Origin: CAZMGG01 sp964565715
GTDB taxonomy: Bacteria; Planctomycetota; UBA1135; UBA2386
DNA: 50,508 bases
Direction of reading: 5' to 3'
Assembly (NCBI GenBank): GCA_964565715.1
Contig: CAZMGG010000027.1
Span: forward strand, 1 to 50,508
The position numbers were made by a program, and so were the translations under genes. The notes below the pieces were generated by a model that was not told where the DNA came from, searched no databases, and saw only the letters and a list, made by a program, of their open reading frames with translations. Each line of letters opens with the position of its first letter. The first letter of the stretch is position 1. Of the stretch, positions 43,607 through 50,508 are shown piece by piece.

Positions 43607-43915
43607 GGCTCGTCCCAGGGTTTTCTGCGTCGGTTGCGCGTGGCTCATCCTGTCGCGCGGCGTTGCGATCGCGCCGATGCAAGAAGCGTGAGCGTAACGC
43701 ATCGAAGGGTGCGGTCGCTTGTGAAACTGTGCGTCGTCGAGTGCCGCCGAAGACGATTCGGCGATCGGAAGCGCGGCTTCCGATGCGGATCGGCGGGCCT
43801 CGCCTCGCCGAATCGGCGCACGGAAGTGGCGTGGCTGGCGCGCCAGTTGCTTCCCCTCGGGCGTCGCGCGACTGGCGCGTGAACCACGTCGAATCCCCAG
43901 CAGAGGAATGCACCC
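43607..43915. other. 309-base divergent intergenic region
   Basis: This region between the NtrC-type gene (minus) and the CsbD gene (plus) has no convincing gene. It holds sigma-54-type site J on the plus strand and a poor sigma-54-like match on the minus strand at 43678-43693 (TTGCA present, -24 GG absent). Direct or inverted repeats that could bind the activator are not obvious. Confidence 0.6.
43836..43851 (+). promoter_or_regulatory. sigma-54-type promoter (site J) before the CsbD gene
   Basis: TGGCGCG-CCAG-TTGCT matches TGGCACG-N4-TTGCW at all but one base. Predicted start is near 43862, a leader of about 54 bases with AGAGGA before ATG 43916. It stands next to the divergent NtrC-type gene, the classic place for its target. 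Confidence 0.65.
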
Positions 43916-44143
43916 ATGAACAAGGACACACTCAAGGGCCAGTGGCATCAGGCCAAGGGCGCCATCAAGAAGCAGTGGGGTCGTCTCACCGACGACGACC
44001 TGTCGCAGATCGATGGCGAGACGGAGCGCCTCTACGGCAAGCTTCAGGAGCGCTACGGCATCGCCCGCGACGAGGCCGAGCGCCGTTATCGGGACTTCGA
44101 GAAGAGTCTGGAGAGGGCTGCCGACGCGAGCCGGCAGCCGTGA
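43916..44143 (+). CDS. CsbD family stress protein
   Basis: The product is 75 residues. It begins MNKDTLKGQWHQAKGAIKKQWGRLTDDDL, the typical CsbD/YjbJ start (Met plus KG-x-W-x-x-x-KG-x-x-K-x-x-WG-x-LT-x-DD pattern), followed by a helical tail with ERRYRDFEKSLE. CsbD proteins are small, abundant and induced by general stress; their molecular role is unknown. It lies under sigma-54-type site J and is followed by a strong terminator at 44194-44238, so it is a single-gene transcript. Confidence 0.9.
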   Translation: MNKDTLKGQWHQAKGAIKKQWGRLTDDDLSQIDGETERLYGKLQERYGIARDEAERRYRDFEKSLERAADASRQP

Positions 44144-44193
44144 CAGCGGCCGCCGGTCCGCCCGGACAGCGGGCCGGCATTTGAATCGGGACC

Positions 44194-44238
44194 GCCATGC
44201 CGTGCAGCCTGACCTGGGCTGCCCGGCATGGCATTTTC
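44194..44238 (+). terminator. intrinsic terminator after the CsbD gene
   Basis: A long hairpin has outer stem GCCATGCCG (44194-44202) with CGGCATGGC (44224-44232), one mismatch, inner stem GCAGCC (44204-44209) with GGCTGC (44217-44222), and a seven-base loop. ATTTTC follows. It ends plus-strand transcription and could also help end the convergent kinase transcript. Confidence 0.75.
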
Positions 44239-44293
44239 ACGTACGCGCAGTCCTGCGTCGCCCTGCCGCGGACCGACGGCCGGCAGGGTTCCG

Positions 44294-47080
44294 TCAGGCG
44301 GGCGGCGGGCCGCCATCGGCTCCCGCGAGGGCCTGCTGGATCCGGATGACCAGACCGTCCACGTCGATGGGCTTCTGCAGGTAGTCGTTGAAGCCTGCCT
44401 GCAGGAGGCGGCGCCGATCGGAAGGACCGCCGCGTCCGCTCATGGCGATGGCATGCAGGGGCGGGGACGACGCAGACGGCTCCTGCTCGGCGGCACGCAC
44501 CTCGGTGATGAGGTCCACGCCAGTCTTCTCCGGCATCATGATGTCGCTGAGCAGCACCCGCGGGCGCCGGTTGCGGATCAGGGCCATGGCACGGTCGGCG
44601 TTGGTCGCCATCCGGACGGGATAGCCACGGTGGCGCAGGGCCAGGGCCAGCCCCTCGGCCGTGCTCGGCTCGTCATCGACCACCAGGATGTCGACTGCGC
44701 GACCATCGTTGCTGCCGGTGCCGGCGGGGCGCGTCGGTGCCGGCTCCGGCTGCGTCTCCTGCACCAGGGGCAGGCGGAAGCGGAAGGTCGAGCCCTTGCC
44801 AGGGCCCTGGCTGTGCGCCGAGACGCTGCCATCGTGGCGCTGCAGGATCTCACGGACCAGGTACAGGCCCAGGCCCAGGCCACCATGGGATCGGCTGTCT
44901 TCCTTGCTGCCCTGCCAGAACACCTGGAAGGCGTTCTCCTGCTGTTCGGCCGTCATGCCGCGGCCGCTGTCTGCGATCGCGACGGTGACGTCGTCCTCGT
45001 CGGCGGCCACGGTGACCTCGATGCTGCCGCGGGTCGTGAACTTGATGGCGTTGTCGAGCAGGTTGCGCAGCACCTGCTGGATGCGGTCGGCATCGGCGTT
45101 CACCATGAACCGGCCTTCGGGGATCGCCAGGCGCATCACCAGGCCCTTGGCCTCGCCCAGCGGGCGCTGCGACTCGAACACATGGGCCACCAGCGCGCCC
45201 AGGCTGACGGGCGCGCGTTCCAGCTCCAGGCGTCCCGATTCCATCCGGGACACGTCCACCAGGTCGCTGATCAGACGGGACTGGGCGGCGATGTTGCTCT
45301 CGATCTGGCGGGCCGCCTGGGCGGCGGTCGCCGCGTCCGGCCGGTGGCTCAGCAGCGAAGCCCACAGCCGCATGGCGTTGAGGGGCGAGCGCAGTTCGTG
45401 GGACACGACCGCCAGCAGGGCGTCCCGGGCCCGGCTGGCCCGTTCGGCGCTGGCGCGGTCGTCGAGCGCCTGCCGCAGCAGCCGCTCCCGCTCCAGTCCG
45501 GCGGCGATCTCGGCACTGATGTCCTCCTGCACGCCGAGCCAGTGCGTGATCCGTCCCTGGCTGTCGTGCACGGGGGTGAGCGAGAGGCGGTTCCAGAACT
45601 CGCGGCCATCCCGGCGGCGGTTACGGAGCTGGACCACGCAGGAACTGCCGGAGCGGATCGCCCGCCGGACGTCGTCCAGTGCTGCCTGCGGCGGCAGGCC
45701 CTCGTGGAGGAAGCGGCAGTTGCGGCCCATCGCCTCCTCGGCCGGATAGCCGGTGATCCGCGTGAAGGCCTCGTTGACGTAGACGATCGGATGGTCGGGT
45801 TGCTGGGCGTCGGCGATGACCACGCCCGTCATCGTCGACGCGAGAGCACGGTCGCGGACGCGGAGGTGCTCGGCGGTTCGGCGCAGTTCGGTGATGTCAT
45901 GGACCATCACCAGGTGCTGGCCGGGGGAGGTCCCGGGCTGGCCGAGCCGCTTGCAGCCGATGTCGAGTGACAGCGTCTCGCCGCCGACCTCGAGATGCAA
46001 CGCGCGGCGATTGTGGTCCTCGGTCGGCTTCTCCGCGGCCAGGTCGATCGGCAGCAGATCGGCGACGGGTCGGCCAACCATGTCGGCCGGCGTCGAGCGC
46101 AGGATGTCGCACAGGCGCTGGTTGACGAAACGCCACCGCCCCTGCGGATCCACGAGGCCCATGCCGACGAAGGCGTTCTCGAACGTCGAGCGGAATTGCC
46201 CCTCCCGCTCGGCGAGCGCCAGCAGCAGGCCGTTGCGGGTTGCATCCATCTCCGCCGCGCGCAGCGAACTCCAGATGGCCACGGCCCCCAGCACGCAGGC
46301 GTTGCCGGTGGTCAGCATCACGTTGGCGATCGAGCTGTCGTACCAGCCGTTGAGGAAGCCCATCATCGCGACCGCGTGCATCAGCAGGGGCACCAGGGTC
46401 ACCGCCGGCAGCAACCGCCGCAGCTGCCGACCGCCGGCACCTCGGTCTGCCACCAGGCGCCCGATGCCATGCTGGAGGTCGGACAGCAGGATGCCGGCGC
46501 CCAGGAGCACGAAGGCCAGGGCGCTGTGGAGCGCCATGCTGCCGTCGCCGAAGCGGTACAGGGCCGGCACCTGCGAGACGTAGCCGGCCACCGCATTGAA
46601 GCCCGCCATCGCCACGGCGGCGGCCAGGACGTGGGTCACGATCGCCCGTCGTCGGGACGGCCGATGGCCCAGCAGCAGTGCCGTTCCGGCGGCGCAGAGT
46701 GCGGCCGCGGACAGCGGCGACATCCTCCCCGGATGGCCGTGTACCTCCTGCGCCCGTGTGAGGATCTCGCTGACCAGCAACTGGTCGATGCCGAGATCGT
46801 GGCCGGTGACGGCCTGGATCACCTGCAGGAGCCCGATCGCCAGCACCCCTGCGGCCAGCCAGGGCACCGGGCCGCGCTTCTGCCAGTGCCGGCAGGCGAG
46901 CGCCGCTCCGGCCAGCAGCAGGCCGAGAGCGGTGTTGGCCTTCATGGACACCGTGCCTGGCAGGATGCTGCGCAGGGTGGGCACATCGGCCCACCAACCG
47001 ACGAGTACAGCGCTGCCGAGAGCCACCAGCAGGAGGGCGATGGCTCCGACCGGATTGCCGATGCGGTGCAGGGCAGGCAT
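44294..47080 (-). CDS. membrane hybrid histidine kinase with LOV (blue-light) domain and receiver
   Basis: The product is 928 residues. About eight membrane helices form the N-terminal 280 residues. A PAS domain follows (about 290-415), then a second PAS domain (about 420-535) with the LOV signature GRNCRFL, photoactive Cys455, and the flavin-contact positions Asn in LRNRRRDG, Asn in FWNRLSL and Gln in LGVQEDIS. HisKA has His561 in VVSHELRSPLNAM. HATPase_c has NLLDNAIKF, DSGRGM and GGLGLGLYLV. The C-terminal receiver has Asp846 in LLSDIMMPE. It is probably a blue-light or flavin-redox sensor in the inner membrane. It converges on the CsbD gene. Confidence 0.88.
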   Translation of the reverse strand: MPALHRIGNPVGAIALLLVALGSAVLVGWWADVPTLRSILPGTVSMKANTALGLLLAGAALACRHWQKRGPVPWLAAGVLAIGLLQVIQAVTGHDLGIDQLLVSEILTRAQEVHGHPGRMSPLSAAALCAAGTALLLGHRPSRRRAIVTHVLAAAVAMAGFNAVAGYVSQVPALYRFGDGSMALHSALAFVLLGAGILLSDLQHGIGRLVADRGAGGRQLRRLLPAVTLVPLLMHAVAMMGFLNGWYDSSIANVMLTTGNACVLGAVAIWSSLRAAEMDATRNGLLLALAEREGQFRSTFENAFVGMGLVDPQGRWRFVNQRLCDILRSTPADMVGRPVADLLPIDLAAEKPTEDHNRRALHLEVGGETLSLDIGCKRLGQPGTSPGQHLVMVHDITELRRTAEHLRVRDRALASTMTGVVIADAQQPDHPIVYVNEAFTRITGYPAEEAMGRNCRFLHEGLPPQAALDDVRRAIRSGSSCVVQLRNRRRDGREFWNRLSLTPVHDSQGRITHWLGVQEDISAEIAAGLERERLLRQALDDRASAERASRARDALLAVVSHELRSPLNAMRLWASLLSHRPDAATAAQAARQIESNIAAQSRLISDLVDVSRMESGRLELERAPVSLGALVAHVFESQRPLGEAKGLVMRLAIPEGRFMVNADADRIQQVLRNLLDNAIKFTTRGSIEVTVAADEDDVTVAIADSGRGMTAEQQENAFQVFWQGSKEDSRSHGGLGLGLYLVREILQRHDGSVSAHSQGPGKGSTFRFRLPLVQETQPEPAPTRPAGTGSNDGRAVDILVVDDEPSTAEGLALALRHRGYPVRMATNADRAMALIRNRRPRVLLSDIMMPEKTGVDLITEVRAAEQEPSASSPPLHAIAMSGRGGPSDRRRLLQAGFNDYLQKPIDVDGLVIRIQQALAGADGGPPPA

Positions 47081-47300
47081 CTACGGGTGGTTACGGAGAG
47101 AACGGTGTCTGCGCTGGCGCCGGCTCGTTCCGGCGGACGGTGATGCGGACGGACCCCCACCACGGGCGCCTGCATCCCCTCTGCTCTTCGTGCTCACGTT
47201 GGCCTCGGATTCGATCGATCGCGCGCGGGTCCGGGGGGGAACCGGGCGGACGAGGCAGCAACCAGCATGCCGACGCGGCACGGCGGCGGGACGTGGCCGG

Positions 47301-48044
47301 TCAGTCTCGCCACGGGTTGCCGCCGGGCGGACGGCCCCCCGTCGCCGGCGAAGTCGTGGCCTGACGCAGCGCCCGGCGGGCTGCCCGGCCGATGACCACG
47401 ACCGCCAGCACGGTGGCGAGGATGGCCAGCCTCGTCGACCAGACGCTGCCGCCGGCCCCCCAGTCCAATTCCGACAGGCCGGCGCCGATCACCGCCGCGC
47501 CGACCGCGCGCGGCGTGATGCCGAGCATGGTCGCCACCAGCACCGCCGGCAGGCGGACGCCGAGGGCCGAACACAGCAGGTTGGTGGCGCCGAACGGCAT
47601 CACCGGTGACAGCCGCAGCAGCGCCACCAGCCAGACCGTGCGCCAGAAGCCGCGGCCGAGCAGGGCGCGGTGCACCACCAGGGCCCTTGGCGAGTCCGCC
47701 AGCGCCCGGGTGGCCCGCTCGCCGACCAGGCGGCGGAACAGGGTGTGGCCCAGCGCCGCGCCGATCACGATCAGCAGCCAGGCCAGCAGCGAGCCGTTGC
47801 CGGCGCCGAACAGGAAGCCGGCCAGCAGCGACGTGGCGTGGGTCGGCAGGAGGCAGGCGGCGGTGGCCAGCGCGCCCAGGACGACGAAGCAGGACGCCGA
47901 TCCGGGTCCATCGCCGACCCAGGGCAGCCAGCGCGGCGCGGTGGCTGCCAGCACCGCCGTGCCGAGCAGCGGCACGGCCATCGCGGCCACCAGCAGCGGC
48001 GCCGCCGGGCCGAAGGCGCGCAGGCGCTGCCGCAGGCGGTTCAC
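47301..48044 (-). CDS. VTT-domain (TVP38/TMEM64, DedA-like) membrane protein
   Basis: The product is 247 residues with about six membrane helices. The VTT core includes GFLFGAGNGSLLAWLLIVIGAALGH-type glycine-rich helices and the motif LLRLSPVMPFGATNLL. The family is linked to lipid scrambling or membrane homeostasis; the exact role is unknown. It follows the dihydrolipoamide dehydrogenase gene by 16 bases on the same strand. The 220 bases between its end and the kinase start at 47080 (47081-47300) hold no supported gene. Confidence 0.83.
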   Translation of the reverse strand: MNRLRQRLRAFGPAAPLLVAAMAVPLLGTAVLAATAPRWLPWVGDGPGSASCFVVLGALATAACLLPTHATSLLAGFLFGAGNGSLLAWLLIVIGAALGHTLFRRLVGERATRALADSPRALVVHRALLGRGFWRTVWLVALLRLSPVMPFGATNLLCSALGVRLPAVLVATMLGITPRAVGAAVIGAGLSELDWGAGGSVWSTRLAILATVLAVVVIGRAARRALRQATTSPATGGRPPGGNPWRD

Positions 48045-48060
48045 GGCGCCCGGCCGGACC

Positions 48061-49425
48061 TCAGTGCTTCTTCGGCGCCTGGAAGATGTGCACCGCCATG
48101 TTGTGCACGGCCTCGGCGGCCTCCATCAACGCCTCCGGCAGGGTCGGGTGGGCGTGGATCGTCGCGGTGACGTCGCCGATGGTCGCGCCCATCTCGATCG
48201 CCAGCGCCGCCTCGGCGATCAGCTCGGTCACCTCCGGGCCGATCATGTGCACGCCGAGCACCTTGTCGGTCTTCGCGTCGGCGATCACCTTGCACCAGCC
48301 CTCGGTCTCGTTGAGCGACATGGCGCGGCCCGACGCGGCGAACGGGAAGCGGCCCTCGACCGGCTCGAAGCCCGCCTTCTTCGCCTCCTCCGCCGACAGG
48401 CCCACCGAGGCGATCTCCGGGTCGGTGAAGATCACCGCCGGGATGCAGGCCGGGTCGTAGGCAGCACCCTTGTCGCCGGCGATGGCGGCGGCGGCGATCA
48501 GGCCCTCGTGGCTGCCCTTGTGCGCCAGCATCGGCTGGCCGGCGACGTCGCCGATCGCGTAGATGCCGGGCACGTTGGTCTGGCGGCGGTGGTCGACCTG
48601 CACGAAGCCGCGATCGTCGACCTTGACGCCCTGGGACAGCACCACGTCGCACTCGAAGGTCTCCTTCTTGCCGTCGACCTCGACGGTCACCTCGAGGCCC
48701 TTCTTGGTCTTCTGGTAGCCGGTGGCCTTGGCCTTCAGGTGCACGTCGATCTTCTTCTTCTTCAGGCTGCGCCCCATCTCCTTGCTGAGGTCGTCCTCCA
48801 TGCCGGGCAGCACCCGGTCCATGAACTCGACCACGCGGATCTGGCTGCCCAGCTTGTGGTAGACGAGGCCCAGCTCGAGGCCGATGTAGCCGCCGCCGAT
48901 CACCAGCACGCGGCCGGGGATCTGCTTGGGCGCCAGCGCGTGGGTCGACGACCACACGTTCTCGCCGTCGAAGGCGAAGCCGGGGATCTCGATCGGCGTG
49001 GAGCCGACGGCGACGACGATGTTCTTGCCCTCGACGGTCTTCTTGCCGTCCTTGCCCGTCACCTCGACCTTGTTCCTGCCGGTGACCTGGGCGTTGCCCA
49101 TGAACACGTCGACCTTGTGGCTCTTCAGGAGGCCGCCGACGCCGCCGGTCAGCTTGCCGACGATGCCCTCCTTCCACTTCACCAGGGCGCCGACGTCGAG
49201 ACCCTCGAACTTCGCCTTGATGCCCATGGTGTCGGCGTGCTGGATCTTGTCGACCAGCTTGCCGGCGGCGATCAGCGCCTTGCTCGGGATGCAGCCGACG
49301 TTGAGGCAGACGCCGCCGAGCTTCTCCTTCTCGACGACGGCGGTCCTGAGTCCGAGCTGGGCGCAGCGGATGGCGCAGACGTAGCCGGCCGGGCCGGCGC
49401 CGATGACGACGACGTCGTAGGTCAT
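48061..49425 (-). CDS. lpdA: dihydrolipoamide dehydrogenase (E3)
   Basis: The product is 454 residues, full length for the family. FAD-binding GAGPAG (9-14), the redox-active disulfide GGVCLNVGC (Cys40, Cys45), an NAD-binding GGGYIGLELG segment, a GDVAG second FAD motif, and the C-terminal catalytic pair in HAHPTLPEAL are all present. It reoxidises dihydrolipoamide of 2-oxo-acid dehydrogenase complexes with NAD. It lies downstream of the E1 alpha gene, with one small gene between, so this is part of a pyruvate (or branched-chain) dehydrogenase locus. Confidence 0.94.
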   Translation of the reverse strand: MTYDVVVIGAGPAGYVCAIRCAQLGLRTAVVEKEKLGGVCLNVGCIPSKALIAAGKLVDKIQHADTMGIKAKFEGLDVGALVKWKEGIVGKLTGGVGGLLKSHKVDVFMGNAQVTGRNKVEVTGKDGKKTVEGKNIVVAVGSTPIEIPGFAFDGENVWSSTHALAPKQIPGRVLVIGGGYIGLELGLVYHKLGSQIRVVEFMDRVLPGMEDDLSKEMGRSLKKKKIDVHLKAKATGYQKTKKGLEVTVEVDGKKETFECDVVLSQGVKVDDRGFVQVDHRRQTNVPGIYAIGDVAGQPMLAHKGSHEGLIAAAAIAGDKGAAYDPACIPAVIFTDPEIASVGLSAEEAKKAGFEPVEGRFPFAASGRAMSLNETEGWCKVIADAKTDKVLGVHMIGPEVTELIAEAALAIEMGATIGDVTATIHAHPTLPEALMEAAEAVHNMAVHIFQAPKKH

Positions 49426-49438
49426 GGGGGGCAGGGGG

Positions 49439-49738
49439 TCAGCGGTCGTAGGCGGCGATGATGGTCGTTCCCTGCACCGACGGTGCGAAGAAGCGCGCCT
49501 TCATGGCGAGGTAGTCGGGGTGGGCGAAGAACGCGTCCATCCGCGCCCGGTCGGCGAAGTAGATCGCGAACACGCGGTTGATCGGGTGGTCGGCCTCGGA
49601 CCTCAGGACCTGGGCCACGGTGAAGTCGAAGCGGAAGCCGCCGCCGTGCTCTGCCAGCAGCGGCGCCATGGCGGCGCGATAGCGGGCGTAGACGGCGTCA
49701 TCGCTGACGGTGAGGCCGACGATCATCTCGTGTACCAT
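49439..49738 (-). CDS. DUF1330-like small protein
   Basis: The product is 99 residues, one ferredoxin-like alpha-beta fold of the DUF1330/dimeric barrel type (MIVGLTVSDDAVYARYRAAM at the start, RVFAIYFADRARMDAFF in the middle, ending TTIIAAYDR). Such proteins are often small cytoplasmic dimers of unknown function. It lies between E1 alpha and lpdA, 13 bases before lpdA and 8 bases after E1 alpha, so it is co-transcribed with both. Confidence 0.75.
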   Translation of the reverse strand: MVHEMIVGLTVSDDAVYARYRAAMAPLLAEHGGGFRFDFTVAQVLRSEADHPINRVFAIYFADRARMDAFFAHPDYLAMKARFFAPSVQGTTIIAAYDR

Positions 49739-49746
49739 GGCCGTGC

Positions 49747-50508
49747 TCAGAGCGGGAAGTGGCCCTCGTTGCCGGCACCGTCGCCGTGCAGCGCCAGCAC
49801 CTCGGCCATCTGCTCGCGCAGCTGCCCGGTGGGCTCGGCATACACGTCGGTGATCAGCGTGCCCGGCGCCGGTGGACCGTTCTTCTCGGCGGCCGCGATC
49901 GCCTCGTTGACCTCGCGGGCCATCTGCTCGGCCAGGTCCTTGTCGCGGGCGTCGTCCCACAGCTTCGCGCGCACCAGGTAGCGGCGGAACCGGTCCACCG
50001 GGTCGCGCCGCTCCCACTCCTTCACCTCGGCCTCGTCGCGGTAGCGCGTCGGGTCGTCGGAGCTGGAATGGCCGAGCCGGCGATAGGTCACCGCTTCCAG
50101 GAAGGTCGGGCCCTCGCCCTTGCGGGCACGACGCATCGCGTCGCGGGTGGCGACGTAGACCGCCAGCACGTCGTTGCCATCCACGCGCACCGACGGCATG
50201 CCGTAGGCCTTGCCCTTCTGGGCCAGCGTCTCGGAAGCGCTCTGCTTGCTGATCGGCACCGAGATCGCCCACTGGTTGTTCTGGCAGAACAGCACCACCG
50301 GCGCCCTGGTCACGCCGGCGAAGTTCATGCCGCAGTGGAAGTCGTTGGCCGAGGTGGCGCCGTAGCCGAGGTAGCCCTTCACCTCCACGTCGTCGCCCTT
50401 GATCTTCGCCGCCATCGCGGCGCCGACCGCGTGGCTGATCTGCGTGCCGATCACCGACGACATGCCGTAGTAGTGGCCCTCCGTGTAGGTGTAGTGGCAC
50501 GGCATCTG
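49747..50508 (-). CDS. pdhA: pyruvate/2-oxo-acid dehydrogenase E1 alpha subunit, C-terminal part (5' end beyond window)
   Basis: The frame runs off the window edge at 50508; the visible 253 residues are the C-terminal two thirds. GMSSVIGTQISHAVGAA, FCQNNQWAISVP and the phosphorylation-loop-like region YRRLGHSSSDDPTRYR fit E1 alpha subunits. The thiamine-diphosphate motif, normally GDG-x-(S/T)-x-x-x-DFH, here reads GYGATSANDFH, so the metal-binding Asp is replaced by Tyr. The Met at 50505 is internal. With lpdA downstream it belongs to a 2-oxo-acid dehydrogenase operon; pyruvate as substrate is inferred. Confidence 0.88.
   Translation of the reverse strand, partial: QMPCHYTYTEGHYYGMSSVIGTQISHAVGAAMAAKIKGDDVEVKGYLGYGATSANDFHCGMNFAGVTRAPVVLFCQNNQWAISVPISKQSASETLAQKGKAYGMPSVRVDGNDVLAVYVATRDAMRRARKGEGPTFLEAVTYRRLGHSSSDDPTRYRDEAEVKEWERRDPVDRFRRYLVRAKLWDDARDKDLAEQMAREVNEAIAAAEKNGPPAPGTLITDVYAEPTGQLREQMAEVLALHGDGAGNEGHFPL

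Noticed and set aside
43678..43693. Sigma-54-like match GCTCACG-CTTC-TTGCA before the NtrC-type gene (minus)
   Set aside because: The essential -24 GG is absent (CT instead), so autoregulation by this site is not supported.
47081..47300. Short open frames between the LOV kinase and the VTT gene
   Set aside because: They have no motif, no ribosome binding site and biased composition; no gene is supported.

Overview
The window is high-GC bacterial DNA. It most likely comes from a member of the Planctomycetota. The supporting marks are a paired DUF1549/DUF1553 cytochrome-type protein (15424-18333) and a Tat-exported DUF1501 protein (18330-19769), a large ThuA/dehydrogenase/cytochrome c lipoprotein, FG-GAP and RCC1-type secreted proteins, and a kinase fused to TPR repeats. 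No rRNA, tRNA, CRISPR array or insertion sequence was recognised. A run of ten N (42948-42957) marks an assembly gap.

Bases 1-21600 hold mainly secreted or envelope proteins: the tail of a secreted protein, a lipoprotein, a MORN/CAP protein, an RCC1 propeller protein, a phosphodiester glycosidase, a Ser/Thr kinase, a sugar epimerase, the ThuA lipoprotein, an FG-GAP protein with an in-frame TGA, the DUF1549/DUF1553 and DUF1501 pair, and an SLC13-type transporter. Several of these genes have a TAnnnT hexamer a few bases before a start codon that lacks a Shine-Dalgarno sequence, which suggests leaderless mRNAs.

Bases 21700-44250 form a dense stress, redox and signalling island: a second RCC1 paralogue, a helical protein, a rhodanese whose Cys-x-Cys position is encoded TGA-GGC-TGA, a MetE-like protein, a multi-PAS histidine kinase, small conserved proteins, a metallothionein, a persulfide dioxygenase/rhodanese with two YeeE-type membrane proteins, BON proteins, a DUF3309 protein, a PP2C phosphatase, an AI-2E family permease, a response regulator, a YqjD-like protein, a ferritin-like protein, an NtrC-family activator and a CsbD protein. 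Ten sites matching the sigma-54 form (GG at -24, TTGC at -12, fixed spacing) stand before genes of this island, and the island encodes its own NtrC-type activator. I read it as a sigma-54-controlled stress regulon.

The strongest unusual signals are two candidate selenoprotein genes. In both, an in-frame TGA is followed at the right distance by a hairpin that fits the bacterial SECIS form. The rhodanese would carry two selenocysteines (Sec-Gly-Sec). The FG-GAP protein would carry Sec-Cys.

Bases 44294-50508 hold a LOV-domain hybrid histidine kinase, a VTT-domain membrane protein, dihydrolipoamide dehydrogenase, a DUF1330-like protein and the C-terminal part of a pyruvate dehydrogenase E1 alpha subunit that runs off the window. 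All are on the minus strand.
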